Source: Shewanella atlantica
GTDB lineage: Bacteria; Pseudomonadota; Gammaproteobacteria; Enterobacterales; Shewanellaceae
Assembly (NCBI RefSeq): GCF_003966265.1
Contig: NZ_RXNV01000001.1
Span: 992,001 to 1,056,000 of the forward strand
Reading direction: 5' to 3'
DNA length: 64,000 bases
The position numbers and the translations under genes were made by a program. Positions 46,827 to 55,345 of the stretch are shown piece by piece. Numbering within the stretch: the first letter of the stretch is position 1; each line of letters starts with the position of its first letter. Below the pieces are notes generated by a model. The model did no database searches. It had not been told where the DNA came from and saw only the letters and a list, made by a program, of their open reading frames with translations.

Positions 46827-47516
46827 TCAGACCAGAAAGATCGAAAAGAAGGGCGCGCCAAGCACCATAGCTATACCGGTAAAGATCATCGTTAAACTGG
46901 CAACCACCCCCTCTTCTTTACCAAACTCACTGGCTTTTGCGGCTCCCGCACCATGGGCTGCGGCTCCTAATGCTGCACCGATGGCTAAAGGTGAGTTAAT
47001 TTTCGCCAGCTTAAACAAAGGTTCGGACACCAACATACCAATGATTCCGGTAAGCAATACCAGCATAGCGGTCAACTCGGGGACTCCACCAAATGCAGAT
47101 GTAGCCTCCATGGCAAACGGCGTCGATACAGAGCGCACTAAGGTGCTGTGGGACAACTCTGGCGGCAGTGAGAATATCTGAGTCAATCCCCATGATGAGA
47201 GGAGCCCTAATAACAGACCTGTCACTACGCCAAAGCCTATCGTTAACGGGTAGCTGAAAATCAATTTCCGTTCCCTGTATATAGGCACAGAGAATGCTAT
47301 GGTCGCGGGGGCCAACAGAGCCATTAACCAATGGGTATATTCAAAATAAGCCGGCAGAGGGATATTCAGGCTAATCACAAACAGGACAATAATCACAGGT
47401 ACCATCAAGATGGGGGCTAACCACCAAACTCTCTTTTTCAGGTACAGCTGTTTAATCAAAAAGTAACAAGAGAGAGTAAAAGCCAGACTGACGATCGCTA
47501 ACATTGACTGAGACAT
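46827..47516 (-). CDS. lrgB: LrgB/CidB-family membrane protein
   Basis: A 229-residue inner-membrane protein with about six membrane segments and the family signature RSVSTPFAMEAT, plus GAALGAAAHGAGAAKASEFGKEEG. The family was first described in murein-hydrolase control in Staphylococcus, and members work as pyruvate transporters in Bacillus (PftB) and Streptococcus. It starts directly after the lrgA stop. Its position next to lactate genes favours a pyruvate or related transport role. Confidence 0.9.
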   Translation of the reverse strand: MSQSMLAIVSLAFTLSCYFLIKQLYLKKRVWWLAPILMVPVIIVLFVISLNIPLPAYFEYTHWLMALLAPATIAFSVPIYRERKLIFSYPLTIGFGVVTGLLLGLLSSWGLTQIFSLPPELSHSTLVRSVSTPFAMEATSAFGGVPELTAMLVLLTGIIGMLVSEPLFKLAKINSPLAIGAALGAAAHGAGAAKASEFGKEEGVVASLTMIFTGIAMVLGAPFFSIFLV

Positions 47517-47951
47517 TTATACCTCCCCTATCGCTTTTGCTGCATTAAGGCGTCTAGTATTCATTTTAGTTTCAAACCTGAAGACCCTATCGACCACAAA
47601 TCCGGTACCGAGTAACACACAAACACTGCCAATCACTAATGTGAGTATCAAAGGGAGTGAGTATTGCTCGAACAGGCTTTCATACTTAATAATTGAGATA
47701 ACAGGAGGAATGAAAAACAGCAGTAACTCACCCGTTAACCATCCCGCGCCAAGTTTGACCGACTTTTCAGGTACCAGCTTTAACCCCATTAACAATAACA
47801 GGATAGCGAGCCCCAACACGCTGCCAGGAATAGGAAGTTCCAAATAAACCGAGAGTAGATCCATCCCCCAGGCCAATAGACAAAATAGTCCGATCTGGAT
47901 CAGTAATTGAAGACTCCCATAACACTTCTTAATACGTTCAGCTGTCAACAA
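47517..47951 (-). CDS. lrgA: LrgA/CidA-family membrane protein
   Basis: A 144-residue holin-like partner of LrgB, with four membrane segments and the motif LELPIPGSVLGLAILLLLMG typical of the family. Stop and lrgB start are adjacent, so the pair is one operon. It is divergent from the LysR gene at 48058, which is the obvious candidate regulator. Confidence 0.9.
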   Translation of the reverse strand: MLTAERIKKCYGSLQLLIQIGLFCLLAWGMDLLSVYLELPIPGSVLGLAILLLLMGLKLVPEKSVKLGAGWLTGELLLFFIPPVISIIKYESLFEQYSLPLILTLVIGSVCVLLGTGFVVDRVFRFETKMNTRRLNAAKAIGEV

Positions 47952-48057
47952 AGTAAAACCTAAATCTGAAATTCATTCGATACACAGAGTTTACTCTTGC
48001 CAAAAAGATAAAAAAAATGAATATTAAGAATAGAAAGTATAACTAAAGGTAATACAA

Positions 48058-48966
48058 ATGGATCTCAGAGTGATCAGTTACTTCATCGACATTGTTGATA
48101 GTGGTGGCTTTGCCAAAGCTTCTGAAAAAATCCACATCACTCAACCCGCACTATCAAAGGCGATTATCGGGCTCGAACATGAGTTGGACTTAACCTTGAT
48201 CGAACGAGGCAAACGCGGAACCCAACTCAAGCTGACATCGGCCGGAGAGGTGGTCTATCGCCACGGCATCGAACTCCTGGCCGGCAGGCATAGGATGCTC
48301 AACGAACTGGCCTCTCAACGGGATTTAACCTCGGGAGAGCTAAGGCTTGGTCTGGCTCCACTGGGCAGCGCCGAGCTTTTTGCCCCCGTGATAGCCAAGT
48401 TTAAAGACAGTTACCCTAAGATTGAGATGAATCTGTTCGTGCGAGGAGGCGTTGAACAAACCCTCGCACTTCAAAAAGGAGAGATTGAATTGGCAACGGG
48501 GATAATCTCATTCGATAAAGAGTTCGATGGGATCAGAATCCATGAGGACCCTATGGTCGTTGTCCTGCCCAAGAATCATCCCCTGGCTCACGAAGCATCC
48601 CTTCAGCTTTGCCAAATATCCGACATAGCCCAGATCATGTTCGAACATGATTTTGCTCTTTATGGTCAGGTATTCGAAGCCTGTGAAAAAGCGGGTTTCA
48701 CCCCAAAAAATATCACCCGAGTGAGTCACCCCGATTTTGGTATCGCTTTGGTGGCAGCCGGTGCCGGAACTATGGTGCTTCCTAAGCTGATAGCCGAACG
48801 ACATAGCGTGAGCGGTGTCGTCCATGTGCCATTAAAAAGCTCCGAGCTGTATTGGGAACTGTCCCTATACTGGCAAAAAGGAAAGCAGCTCTCATTCGCG
48901 GCCCAAGCTATGCTTAACATGGTGAAAGAGCGGTTTGGTACCCACAAACAAAGCGCTGAAACCTAG
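48058..48966 (+). CDS. LysR-family regulator, divergent from lrgAB
   Basis: A 302-residue LysR regulator: N-terminal HTH (MDLRVISYFIDIVDSGGFAKASEKIHITQPALSKAI is the usual recognition region, residues 1-36) and a C-terminal effector-binding domain (about 90-295). Divergent orientation to lrgAB with a 106-bp intergenic region is the classic LysR arrangement. The inducer might be pyruvate or acetate, by analogy with CidR, which is also LysR-type. Confidence 0.9.
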   Translation: MDLRVISYFIDIVDSGGFAKASEKIHITQPALSKAIIGLEHELDLTLIERGKRGTQLKLTSAGEVVYRHGIELLAGRHRMLNELASQRDLTSGELRLGLAPLGSAELFAPVIAKFKDSYPKIEMNLFVRGGVEQTLALQKGEIELATGIISFDKEFDGIRIHEDPMVVVLPKNHPLAHEASLQLCQISDIAQIMFEHDFALYGQVFEACEKAGFTPKNITRVSHPDFGIALVAAGAGTMVLPKLIAERHSVSGVVHVPLKSSELYWELSLYWQKGKQLSFAAQAMLNMVKERFGTHKQSAET

Positions 48967-49030
48967 TGAGGTACGGCAGCCCTAAATGTAGATGACCGAG
49001 CAAAATGCCCGGCCAATGCCGGAGTGGATA

Positions 49031-49963
49031 TCAGCTTCTGAACTTCTGGAACCCGGATACCATTAACAGGGCCAAAGCCCCGGCTATGACGCCAAAAACC
49101 GTGTTCAGCAGACTCGGAGTGATAAAGGCCAGTGTCGGCCCCACTGCGGCTAACAGCTCGACCCAATGGGCAATCGATTCGATCTGTACGCTCACGGCAT
49201 GCAGACCGTGGGTAAGAATGCCGCCTCCCACCATAAACATGGCGATAGTGCCGACTATGGTAAGCCCTCTCATCAGGTAAGGTGCCGCGTTTACCAGCCC
49301 GTCGCCGAACCAGCGACCGAAGCGGGTCAGCAAGCCGCTACCTTGCCTTTGGCTAAGGTAAAGCCCGGCATCATCTAACTTGACGATACCGGCCACTAAA
49401 CCATACACGCCTATGGTCATCACTAAGGCGATGGCCACCAGCGTAAATACCTGAGTCGTAAAACTACTCTCGGCAACAACCCCTAAGGTAATGGCAATAA
49501 TTTCGGCCGACAGGACAAAGTCGGTCCTGATAGCCCCCTTGATCTTCTGCTGCTCATAAGCCTTAAGATCGTCAATCTGTGGGAGCTGAGCCGTTTCTGA
49601 ATGCACCCCCGATTTTTTCGCCTTCCTATGTGTATAACTGTGATGCAGCTTCTCGAATCCTTCGAAACAGAGAAAAAGACCACCAAACATCAATAGAGGA
49701 ACAATTGCCCAGGGGATAAAAGCACTGATAAGCAGCGCGGCCGGCACTAAAATACATTTATTGCGTAACGAGCCCATGGCCACGGCCCACACAACGGGCA
49801 ACTCTCTATCGGCATTAACCCCGGACACCTGCTGGGCATTGAGTGCGAGATCATCACCCAAAACGCCCGCCGTTTTTCGTGCAGCGACTTTACTCATTAT
49901 CGCGACATCATCCAGGATAGATGCGATGTCGTCCAACAGTGATAACAGGCTAGCTCCAGCCAT
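49031..49963 (-). CDS. DUF808 (YedI-like) membrane protein
   Basis: A 310-residue inner-membrane protein with the DUF808 N terminus (MAGASLLSLLDDIASILDD; ARKTAGVLGDDLALNA) and five or six hydrophobic segments. The start is ATG 49963 with GGAGAG 7 bases upstream; the frame goes nine residues further without support. E. coli YedI has no assigned role, so function is unknown. The 3' end converges with the LysR gene. Confidence 0.88.
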   Translation of the reverse strand: MAGASLLSLLDDIASILDDVAIMSKVAARKTAGVLGDDLALNAQQVSGVNADRELPVVWAVAMGSLRNKCILVPAALLISAFIPWAIVPLLMFGGLFLCFEGFEKLHHSYTHRKAKKSGVHSETAQLPQIDDLKAYEQQKIKGAIRTDFVLSAEIIAITLGVVAESSFTTQVFTLVAIALVMTIGVYGLVAGIVKLDDAGLYLSQRQGSGLLTRFGRWFGDGLVNAAPYLMRGLTIVGTIAMFMVGGGILTHGLHAVSVQIESIAHWVELLAAVGPTLAFITPSLLNTVFGVIAGALALLMVSGFQKFRS

Positions 49964-50185
49964 AAATACTCTCCAAATTTCCTTTCCCACAAGCAGACAT
50001 ATCAGAATAACTCTGACTGGGTCTAAATTTACTCCTGCAATCTTTTTTTTGCCACCGTCTTTGGCCTATAGTTAAATTTATAGCCAGTGTGACATTTTCC
50101 TCTCACTTTCACGGTCTATTAGTAGAGTACAAATTAGTATTACCCACTGTTATAAAAAATGGATTGTTAATCATAAGGATAACCT

Positions 50186-51070
50186 ATGAAATCTCTCGAC
50201 TTACTTCGCTCTTTATACTCTATGGCTGCCGTTGTTGAAGCAAGAGATCCTTACACTGGTGGTCATTGCTGGCGCGTCGCTCAACTCAGTGAACTGGTGG
50301 CAATTGAGATGAATCTGGATGAGAGAACCCGCCTGCGTATTGGTTTAGCCGGTTTCCTGCATGACTTAGGTAAAGTAGGCGTTCCCGATGCCATCCTCAA
50401 TAAGACAGGAAAGCTCACCGATGAGGAATATGAGGTCATCAAAACGCATCCAAGTATCGCAGCCCAAGTGCTCAAGCATCACCCCTTGGGCGATTTGGCG
50501 ATTAACGGCGCCCTCGCCCACCATGAAAGACCCGACGGTAAAGGCTATCCCAATGGCCTGAACGAGGCACAAATACACTTAGATGCCAGTATTATTTCGG
50601 TTACCGATGCCTTCGATGCCATGACCTCTCACCGCCCCTACCGCAATGGAATGGGTGTCGATAAGGCCCTCGACATATTACAGGAAAACAGTAGTTCTCA
50701 GTTCAATAGCAATGTGGTCGAACATTTCTGCTCCATCGACAGACATGATATCGATGCCATAGTGTTGCATAGCGATCACCATACCCCCCTGCAGATCTGC
50801 CCTAATTGCGGCCCGGTTGTCGTAGTCTACAAAGAGATGGAGCAAGGCGATAAGACCTGCTGCCGTAATTGTGGAGGAGAGTTCAGCTTGCTCATCGAGG
50901 AGGGAGTTAGAAGCCTCAAGCCAACCGGCGGCGTCGCCACTCCCGAGCAGTTACAGCCATCAGCCGATCATGAACTGATAAACCGTCTGTCTCATCGCGC
51001 CCTGCCCCTGCTCAAAAAAGATCTGACCTGGTGGCAGAAGTTGGTTGGAACTGCTGATAGTTCAAGTTAG
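50186..51070 (+). CDS. HD-GYP phosphodiesterase with C-terminal zinc ribbon
   Basis: A 294-residue protein without receiver or sensor domain. The HD-GYP domain (about 1-185) has HD at 59-60 in FLHDLGKVG and the HHERPDGKGYP motif (112-122), the signature of cyclic di-GMP hydrolases. The C-terminal part has two CxxC pairs, CPNC (205-208) and CRNC (226-229), arranged as a zinc ribbon, which is unusual for this family. RBS AAGGATAACCT. It is probably cytoplasmic. Confidence 0.88.
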   Translation: MKSLDLLRSLYSMAAVVEARDPYTGGHCWRVAQLSELVAIEMNLDERTRLRIGLAGFLHDLGKVGVPDAILNKTGKLTDEEYEVIKTHPSIAAQVLKHHPLGDLAINGALAHHERPDGKGYPNGLNEAQIHLDASIISVTDAFDAMTSHRPYRNGMGVDKALDILQENSSSQFNSNVVEHFCSIDRHDIDAIVLHSDHHTPLQICPNCGPVVVVYKEMEQGDKTCCRNCGGEFSLLIEEGVRSLKPTGGVATPEQLQPSADHELINRLSHRALPLLKKDLTWWQKLVGTADSSS

Positions 51071-51193
51071 TTGAAGTTAGTTCAAAAGTGGGCCGAAGTT
51101 AACTTGAAAATGGGGTATTAGCACTGCAGTTTCAACCAAGTGAGAGTATAATAACGTCAGAATTTTTGAAAATACTCCTTACAGGACGCTACC

Positions 51194-51850
51194 ATGACAC
51201 AAGATGAGATGAAAAAAGCTGCGGGTTGGGCTGCACTGGAATATGTCGAGAAAGACAGTATCGTAGGTGTAGGAACAGGCTCTACCGTCAACCACTTTAT
51301 CGATGCCTTAGCAACGATGAAAGCCGATATCGACGGTGCGGTATCAAGCTCTGAAGCTTCAACCGAGAAGATGAAAGCATTAGGGATCCCGGTTTACGAT
51401 CTCAATTCAGTCGACGAACTATCTGTCTATGTCGATGGCGCCGATGAGATCAACGCTCATATGGATATGATCAAAGGCGGCGGAGCAGCACTGACACGTG
51501 AAAAGATCGTAGCGGCTGTCGCAGACAAGTTTATCTGTATCGTCGATAACACTAAAGAAGTGGATGTTCTGGGTGAGTTCCCACTGCCAGTAGAAGTTAT
51601 CCCTATGGCGCGCTCTTATGTTGCTCGTCAATTGGTTAAGCTAGGTGGCGATCCTGTTTACCGTGAAGGTGTTGTCACAGATAACGGCAACGTTATCTTA
51701 GATGTGTACAACATGAAGATAGTAAACCCTAAAGAACTTGAAGAGCAGATCAACGCCATCGTCGGTGTTGTCACTAACGGACTATTTGCCCTACGCGGTG
51801 CAGATGTGTTGCTAGTGGGTACCCCAGAAGGGGTTAAAACGGTTAAGTAG
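51194..51850 (+). CDS. rpiA: Ribose-5-phosphate isomerase A
   Basis: A 218-residue pentose-phosphate enzyme interconverting ribose 5-phosphate and ribulose 5-phosphate. Family segments are intact: [55 protein letters not shown] (split over residues 81-106) and [15 protein letters not shown] near the end. The size is exactly that of E. coli RpiA. A terminator follows. In E. coli it neighbours serA; here the downstream side is the cassette region. Confidence 0.97.
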   Translation: MTQDEMKKAAGWAALEYVEKDSIVGVGTGSTVNHFIDALATMKADIDGAVSSSEASTEKMKALGIPVYDLNSVDELSVYVDGADEINAHMDMIKGGGAALTREKIVAAVADKFICIVDNTKEVDVLGEFPLPVEVIPMARSYVARQLVKLGGDPVYREGVVTDNGNVILDVYNMKIVNPKELEEQINAIVGVVTNGLFALRGADVLLVGTPEGVKTVK

Positions 51851-51884
51851 ACCGTTTTATTGCTACTTTTGCTCGTAGCATCTT

Positions 51885-51913
51885 AAAGCCACCCTCAATC
51901 GGGTGGCTTTTTT
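51885..51913 (+). terminator. Terminator after rpiA
   Basis: AAAGCCACCC-TCAATC-GGGTGGCTTT followed by TTTTAT. Confidence 0.9.
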
Positions 51914-52019
51914 ATACAAGGATGTGTTACTTGTCGGATAACAAGCTAGAAATATCTTTTGTTGGTTCTTCTGACTTAGTGGGTATTTAGTTCGATATTG
52001 AATGGCATGGCTTCAAATT

Positions 52020-52170
52020 AATCTATAGCCTGCGGCTCGCTGAATGTGCAGATACTTCTTCGGCACGCTGCAAGTACATCCATGTAAGCTCGACGGTGGC
52101 ATCCATGCCACCAACGTCCTCAGCCGCATCTACACTTGAGTGTTTATTTCTTCGATTTAAGCTTTACTTG
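52020..52170. repeat. Region of catccatg palindromes
   Basis: Two hairpins built on CATCCATG stand side by side: TACATCCATGTA (52075-52086) and GGTGGCATCCATGCCACC (52095-52112). They are flanked by the sequences GCTCGCTGAATGTGCAG and CAGCCGCATCTACACTTG. No gene is supported between rpiA and the cassette array. Confidence 0.65.
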
Positions 52171-52245
52171 CTATCCCGATTTTGGACAGAATGTATGGTA
52201 CGCCCCGTTATTGCAAATAATAAAGCAAGATAACAAGATATGAGA

Positions 52246-52311
52246 TAACGCAGTTGTAACCAGTTGCCAAGTCACGTAGCGGCATGGTAATCCGAGTTGA
52301 CAACATTGTTA
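52246..52311 (-). other. Integron attC site, after the AAA/DUF4435 cassette
   Basis: On the plus strand TAAC-GCA-GTTGT (52246-52257) is mirrored by ACAAC-ATT-GTTA (52300-52311): four-base R boxes, 3-base spacers that do not pair, and five-base L boxes that do. This is the layout of an attC site. The inner bases fold further with unpaired bulges. Length is 66 bp. The gene ends 11 bp away, as expected for a cassette read on the minus strand. Confidence 0.8.
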
Positions 52312-52322
52312 TGTAAGTACAC

Positions 52323-53930
52323 TTAACCAGTTGGGATTACAGGCAATATATTCTTTATCTCAAGAATAACTTTCGGAGCCTGCTGGTTGTTTAGTATCCT
52401 AATCAACCAATGCTCAAACTCACCAAGCCTTGTGTTTTTCAAATGAGAAGAAGCTATTGCCATTAATCCCTTGTTGTCATAAATAGTTAGCAATTTAACT
52501 AGATCGCTTTCAGTAATAGCTATTTGAATTTTATCTCGAGCATAGCTTTCAAAAGCTTCAATATTCAATTCTGAAACTTCTTTGTCCAAAGATTCTCTCA
52601 GCTCGGAAACAGAACCGGATGCGCTTAAATCAATTTTCTTAAGAGCTCTATCAATACGTCGCCGACAAAACCTAATTATTGCTTGTTCTAGCTGTGTTTC
52701 ATTAACACTGGAAATCACTGCATTAATAAAACCTTGCAGCTTAGTCTCAAGTTCAGCTCCAGAAAACCCCTCATGTTCGAGTATTGCTCGGGCAACATGA
52801 GGGTGAATGAAAATATTTTCAATTTCGGAAAGCGGTAGAGTTCTTACTTCTAAATTTTCTAGGTATTCGATATCCCTTTCACTGTAATCATCAGCGTCAA
52901 CGATGCCCGCACAAGTTACTCTTGTAAGGGATGTATTCTGCCGCATAGTAACAACTGAATGAATTACCTGCTCGCAAGACCCTCTGGGGATTACTGTCCA
53001 TTCTGGATAGCAACATCTGAAAGTTGCGATGTCTAAACTGGTATCATGACCCTCAACAAATAGAATAGGTTTACGACTCCCAAGTATAAGGGTTACCGTA
53101 TTTTCATCGAAACCACTATCATTAGGGACCGGTTTAATCTCCCATGAAGGAGTTGGTTCAAATTTACTAATAACAAATTTATTAGCAATGCGAGAACATG
53201 CAAATTCAATATCATGAGTAATGAACAAAAAAGCACAATCAGGACGAATTGACTCTAATTCATCCCAAAGTTTTGACATTATAGATTTATGAACATGGAG
53301 CTCTGGCTCATCAAATATCAAAAGTGAATTTGGTTCGGCAACTAAGGATTGACCCAACATGTAGAACACTGCTCTCTCACCATCACTCATGTCCGTCGCC
53401 GAATAGCGGCTTTCTGATCCAGTGATTGAAACCAATATATCATCACCACTAATATGTAGTTCTCGATGTGGTAGCAATGACTGCCAAACTTTCGTTAGGG
53501 TTTCAAATTTTGTTTCTGTAGCTTCTTTTATCTCACCTAACCTAACACTTTTATGAGTTTTCAATGAAGTATTGGTTTGCTCGGCGAATAATGTTTGTAA
53601 CAGGAAATCAAAGTCGTTTAATAAGGCTACAGGTGCGTTATCCCCCCATCGACTTCCTTTTCTATGTGCAATGGTTGCCTTCTTATGATTCCACCCAGTC
53701 TTTAGTGCAATCTTAGCTTCTCTTTCGCTTACCTTTGCAACGGCTGGGTTTAGAGATAGAGCACGATGAGCTGCTATTCGATGTGTAGCCTCCCCCAATT
53801 GCTCCTCAATATATGAGGCAAGCCGAGTTTTTCCCGCACCATTAGCACCAACAATTACTACCGAAGTTCCTTCTTCAATACATAATTCTTCCGTACCACT
53901 TTGCTTGGGGATATTTATTTTAAAGGCCAC
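52323..53930 (-). CDS. ABC-type ATPase with DUF4435 domain (defence-like cassette gene)
   Basis: A 535-residue cytoplasmic protein. The N-terminal ATPase belongs to the RecF/OLD-like ABC group: Walker A GANGAGKT (28-35), signature MSDGER (181-186), Walker B LLIFDEPE (203-210), switch His239 in ITHD. The C-terminal part fits DUF4435, a Toprim-like domain, with acidic motifs FVEGHD (291-296), GIVDADD (342-348) and SEIENIF near 370. Such ATPase plus Toprim-like proteins often occur in antiphage systems. The start is GTG with AAGGAG upstream. It lies between two attC sites in the manner of a gene cassette and looks AT-richer than its neighbours. Confidence 0.85.
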   Translation of the reverse strand: MAFKINIPKQSGTEELCIEEGTSVVIVGANGAGKTRLASYIEEQLGEATHRIAAHRALSLNPAVAKVSEREAKIALKTGWNHKKATIAHRKGSRWGDNAPVALLNDFDFLLQTLFAEQTNTSLKTHKSVRLGEIKEATETKFETLTKVWQSLLPHRELHISGDDILVSITGSESRYSATDMSDGERAVFYMLGQSLVAEPNSLLIFDEPELHVHKSIMSKLWDELESIRPDCAFLFITHDIEFACSRIANKFVISKFEPTPSWEIKPVPNDSGFDENTVTLILGSRKPILFVEGHDTSLDIATFRCCYPEWTVIPRGSCEQVIHSVVTMRQNTSLTRVTCAGIVDADDYSERDIEYLENLEVRTLPLSEIENIFIHPHVARAILEHEGFSGAELETKLQGFINAVISSVNETQLEQAIIRFCRRRIDRALKKIDLSASGSVSELRESLDKEVSELNIEAFESYARDKIQIAITESDLVKLLTIYDNKGLMAIASSHLKNTRLGEFEHWLIRILNNQQAPKVILEIKNILPVIPTG

Positions 53931-53972
53931 TACCGACTTTCTCCTTGATTCGATTTAAACTTCAAAGCTACA

Positions 53973-54068
53973 TAACGCCAACCTGACCAGCGGCGTGCTG
54001 GCGCAGTTTTTTGCGTCTCTTTTGCGAAAAATGTGACAGTGTTAGCCGTCTGATTGAGGTTCTTGTTA
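53973..54068 (-). other. Integron attC site, after the HNH cassette
   Basis: On the plus strand TAAC-GCC-AACCT (53973-53984) is mirrored by AGGTT-CTT-GTTA (54057-54068). R and L boxes pair exactly around unpaired 3-base spacers, and the inner arms (CTGACCAGCGGC / GCCGTCTGATTG) pair with bulged bases. Length is 96 bp. The HNH gene stops 7 bp away and the next gene starts about 40 bp further on, so this site separates two cassettes. Confidence 0.85.
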
Positions 54069-54074
54069 TACGTT

Positions 54075-54905
54075 TTAATCAACGTGCATTGCTGTTGTCG
54101 CATACTCCTGCAAGACCTCTTTTACTTCTTCGAACTTGGCTTTGGCTCGTAGATCTTCACTATGAGTCTTTAAGTATTCTTCGAGATACTTAACTTCGAT
54201 ATGCGCTAGATCTATTCTCAATCTTTGAAGCCAATTGGGTGTTCCGAGATTGTGTGACTCCCAATTTCTATTTTCAAAAGGGTTCTCATAATATGGGACG
54301 TCGTGAAACAACTCTGGAGAAATATCTTTCCTTAATAGAAGTCCCTCAAAATCAATTTTCAGAGATTCATCGCTTTTATGAAATGATTCTAAAAGATTTT
54401 CAATACCGCCAACTGCATCGTATGCACTTTCTATCACATCGAAAAAGCTACTATCACCATTCACGTCCATCGCTAAGCCACTATCAGCAAATACATGATC
54501 GAGTTTGTTTAGGCGCTCGACTTCAGACCAATACTTCTCCATTTCATAAGAGAGCTTAGTTAGTTCTGCTTCATCTAGTTTAAAGTCAGATTTTAGGAAC
54601 AGCTGCTCGTGATCTCTTTTAATTTCTAAGAGCCGCTCCACAGGGTAATCGTCAACATCGTCAGTTTCAATGTGATGTGGATAACACAACACTAGTAAGT
54701 TTTCGTAACTTCTCCTGTGCTCGTCATTTCCCTCAGGGTTATATCGCTCCCCGCCTTCTGATGCAGCTTCAATGTGGCAAACTTGTGCTACAAATTTGTT
54801 CTTGCCGTTAATCAACGGCTGAGTACACCCCGGAAAAGCACATTGGTTTCCGGATCTGGCGAAGAGAGCCCTTAGTACATCCGTTTTTGGTGCTAATCGT
54901 GCCAT
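54075..54905 (-). CDS. HNH endonuclease-like protein (cassette gene)
   Basis: A 276-residue protein with an N-terminal HNH nuclease domain (about 5-80). Cysteines C22 and C27 are followed by the first motif His in CHIEAASEGG (44), Asn69 in ENLLVLC and the final His pair near 77-78 in CYPHH, a treble-clef HNH layout with a zinc-binding set. The remaining 190 residues are helical and acidic without a recognised domain. The start is ATG 54905, five bases after GAAGGA. It is a gene cassette by its attC and probably nicks or cuts DNA; with the downstream ATPase it may form one system. Confidence 0.82.
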   Translation of the reverse strand: MARLAPKTDVLRALFARSGNQCAFPGCTQPLINGKNKFVAQVCHIEAASEGGERYNPEGNDEHRRSYENLLVLCYPHHIETDDVDDYPVERLLEIKRDHEQLFLKSDFKLDEAELTKLSYEMEKYWSEVERLNKLDHVFADSGLAMDVNGDSSFFDVIESAYDAVGGIENLLESFHKSDESLKIDFEGLLLRKDISPELFHDVPYYENPFENRNWESHNLGTPNWLQRLRIDLAHIEVKYLEEYLKTHSEDLRAKAKFEEVKEVLQEYATTAMHVD

Positions 54906-55345
54906 CACAATCCTTCAATACGGGCTGACGTATAACGTCTTATTCAATAACAGCACGATAACGTTCTTGGCTGCTTGCTCAGTTAGGTAAAACTACCATC
55001 TACAACTCTTTGCTGCAAAAGGATTATTTTTTGTTTCTTGAAGAGAAACACTCAAAAGTTCTCTGTGAAAAGATACGTGGGGGTTTATGAGGTCTGCATA
55101 AAACTTTACTAAATAGCGGATAAAGCCTAATCGAAGAGGTTAATAAACGGGTGTAAGTGAGCTCGAGGACTTCGATTTCAGGGATGAAATCGCAGAGCGC
55201 CCAAGGATGGGTTTACAGCGTACCGAGAGATTACTTACACATAAGCTCACCGCAGGTGATAAATAGCAATGAAGGTGCAACCTTAAAACAAACATTCCAA
55301 TACCATTGAGCAAAAGTAAAAATGTAACCGGTCTTCATTCGAAGA
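54906..55345. repeat. Cassette boundary and composite repeat
   Basis: Near 54930 the minus strand reads ACGTTATACGTC, a possible core GTTATAC where the HNH cassette begins, but no complete attC partner was found upstream. At 55151-55245 is a repeat with arms GTGTAAGT (55152-55159) and ACTTACAC (about 55231-55239) enclosing small hairpins GATTTCAGGGATGAAATC and CCCAAGGATGGG. No gene is supported. Confidence 0.55.
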
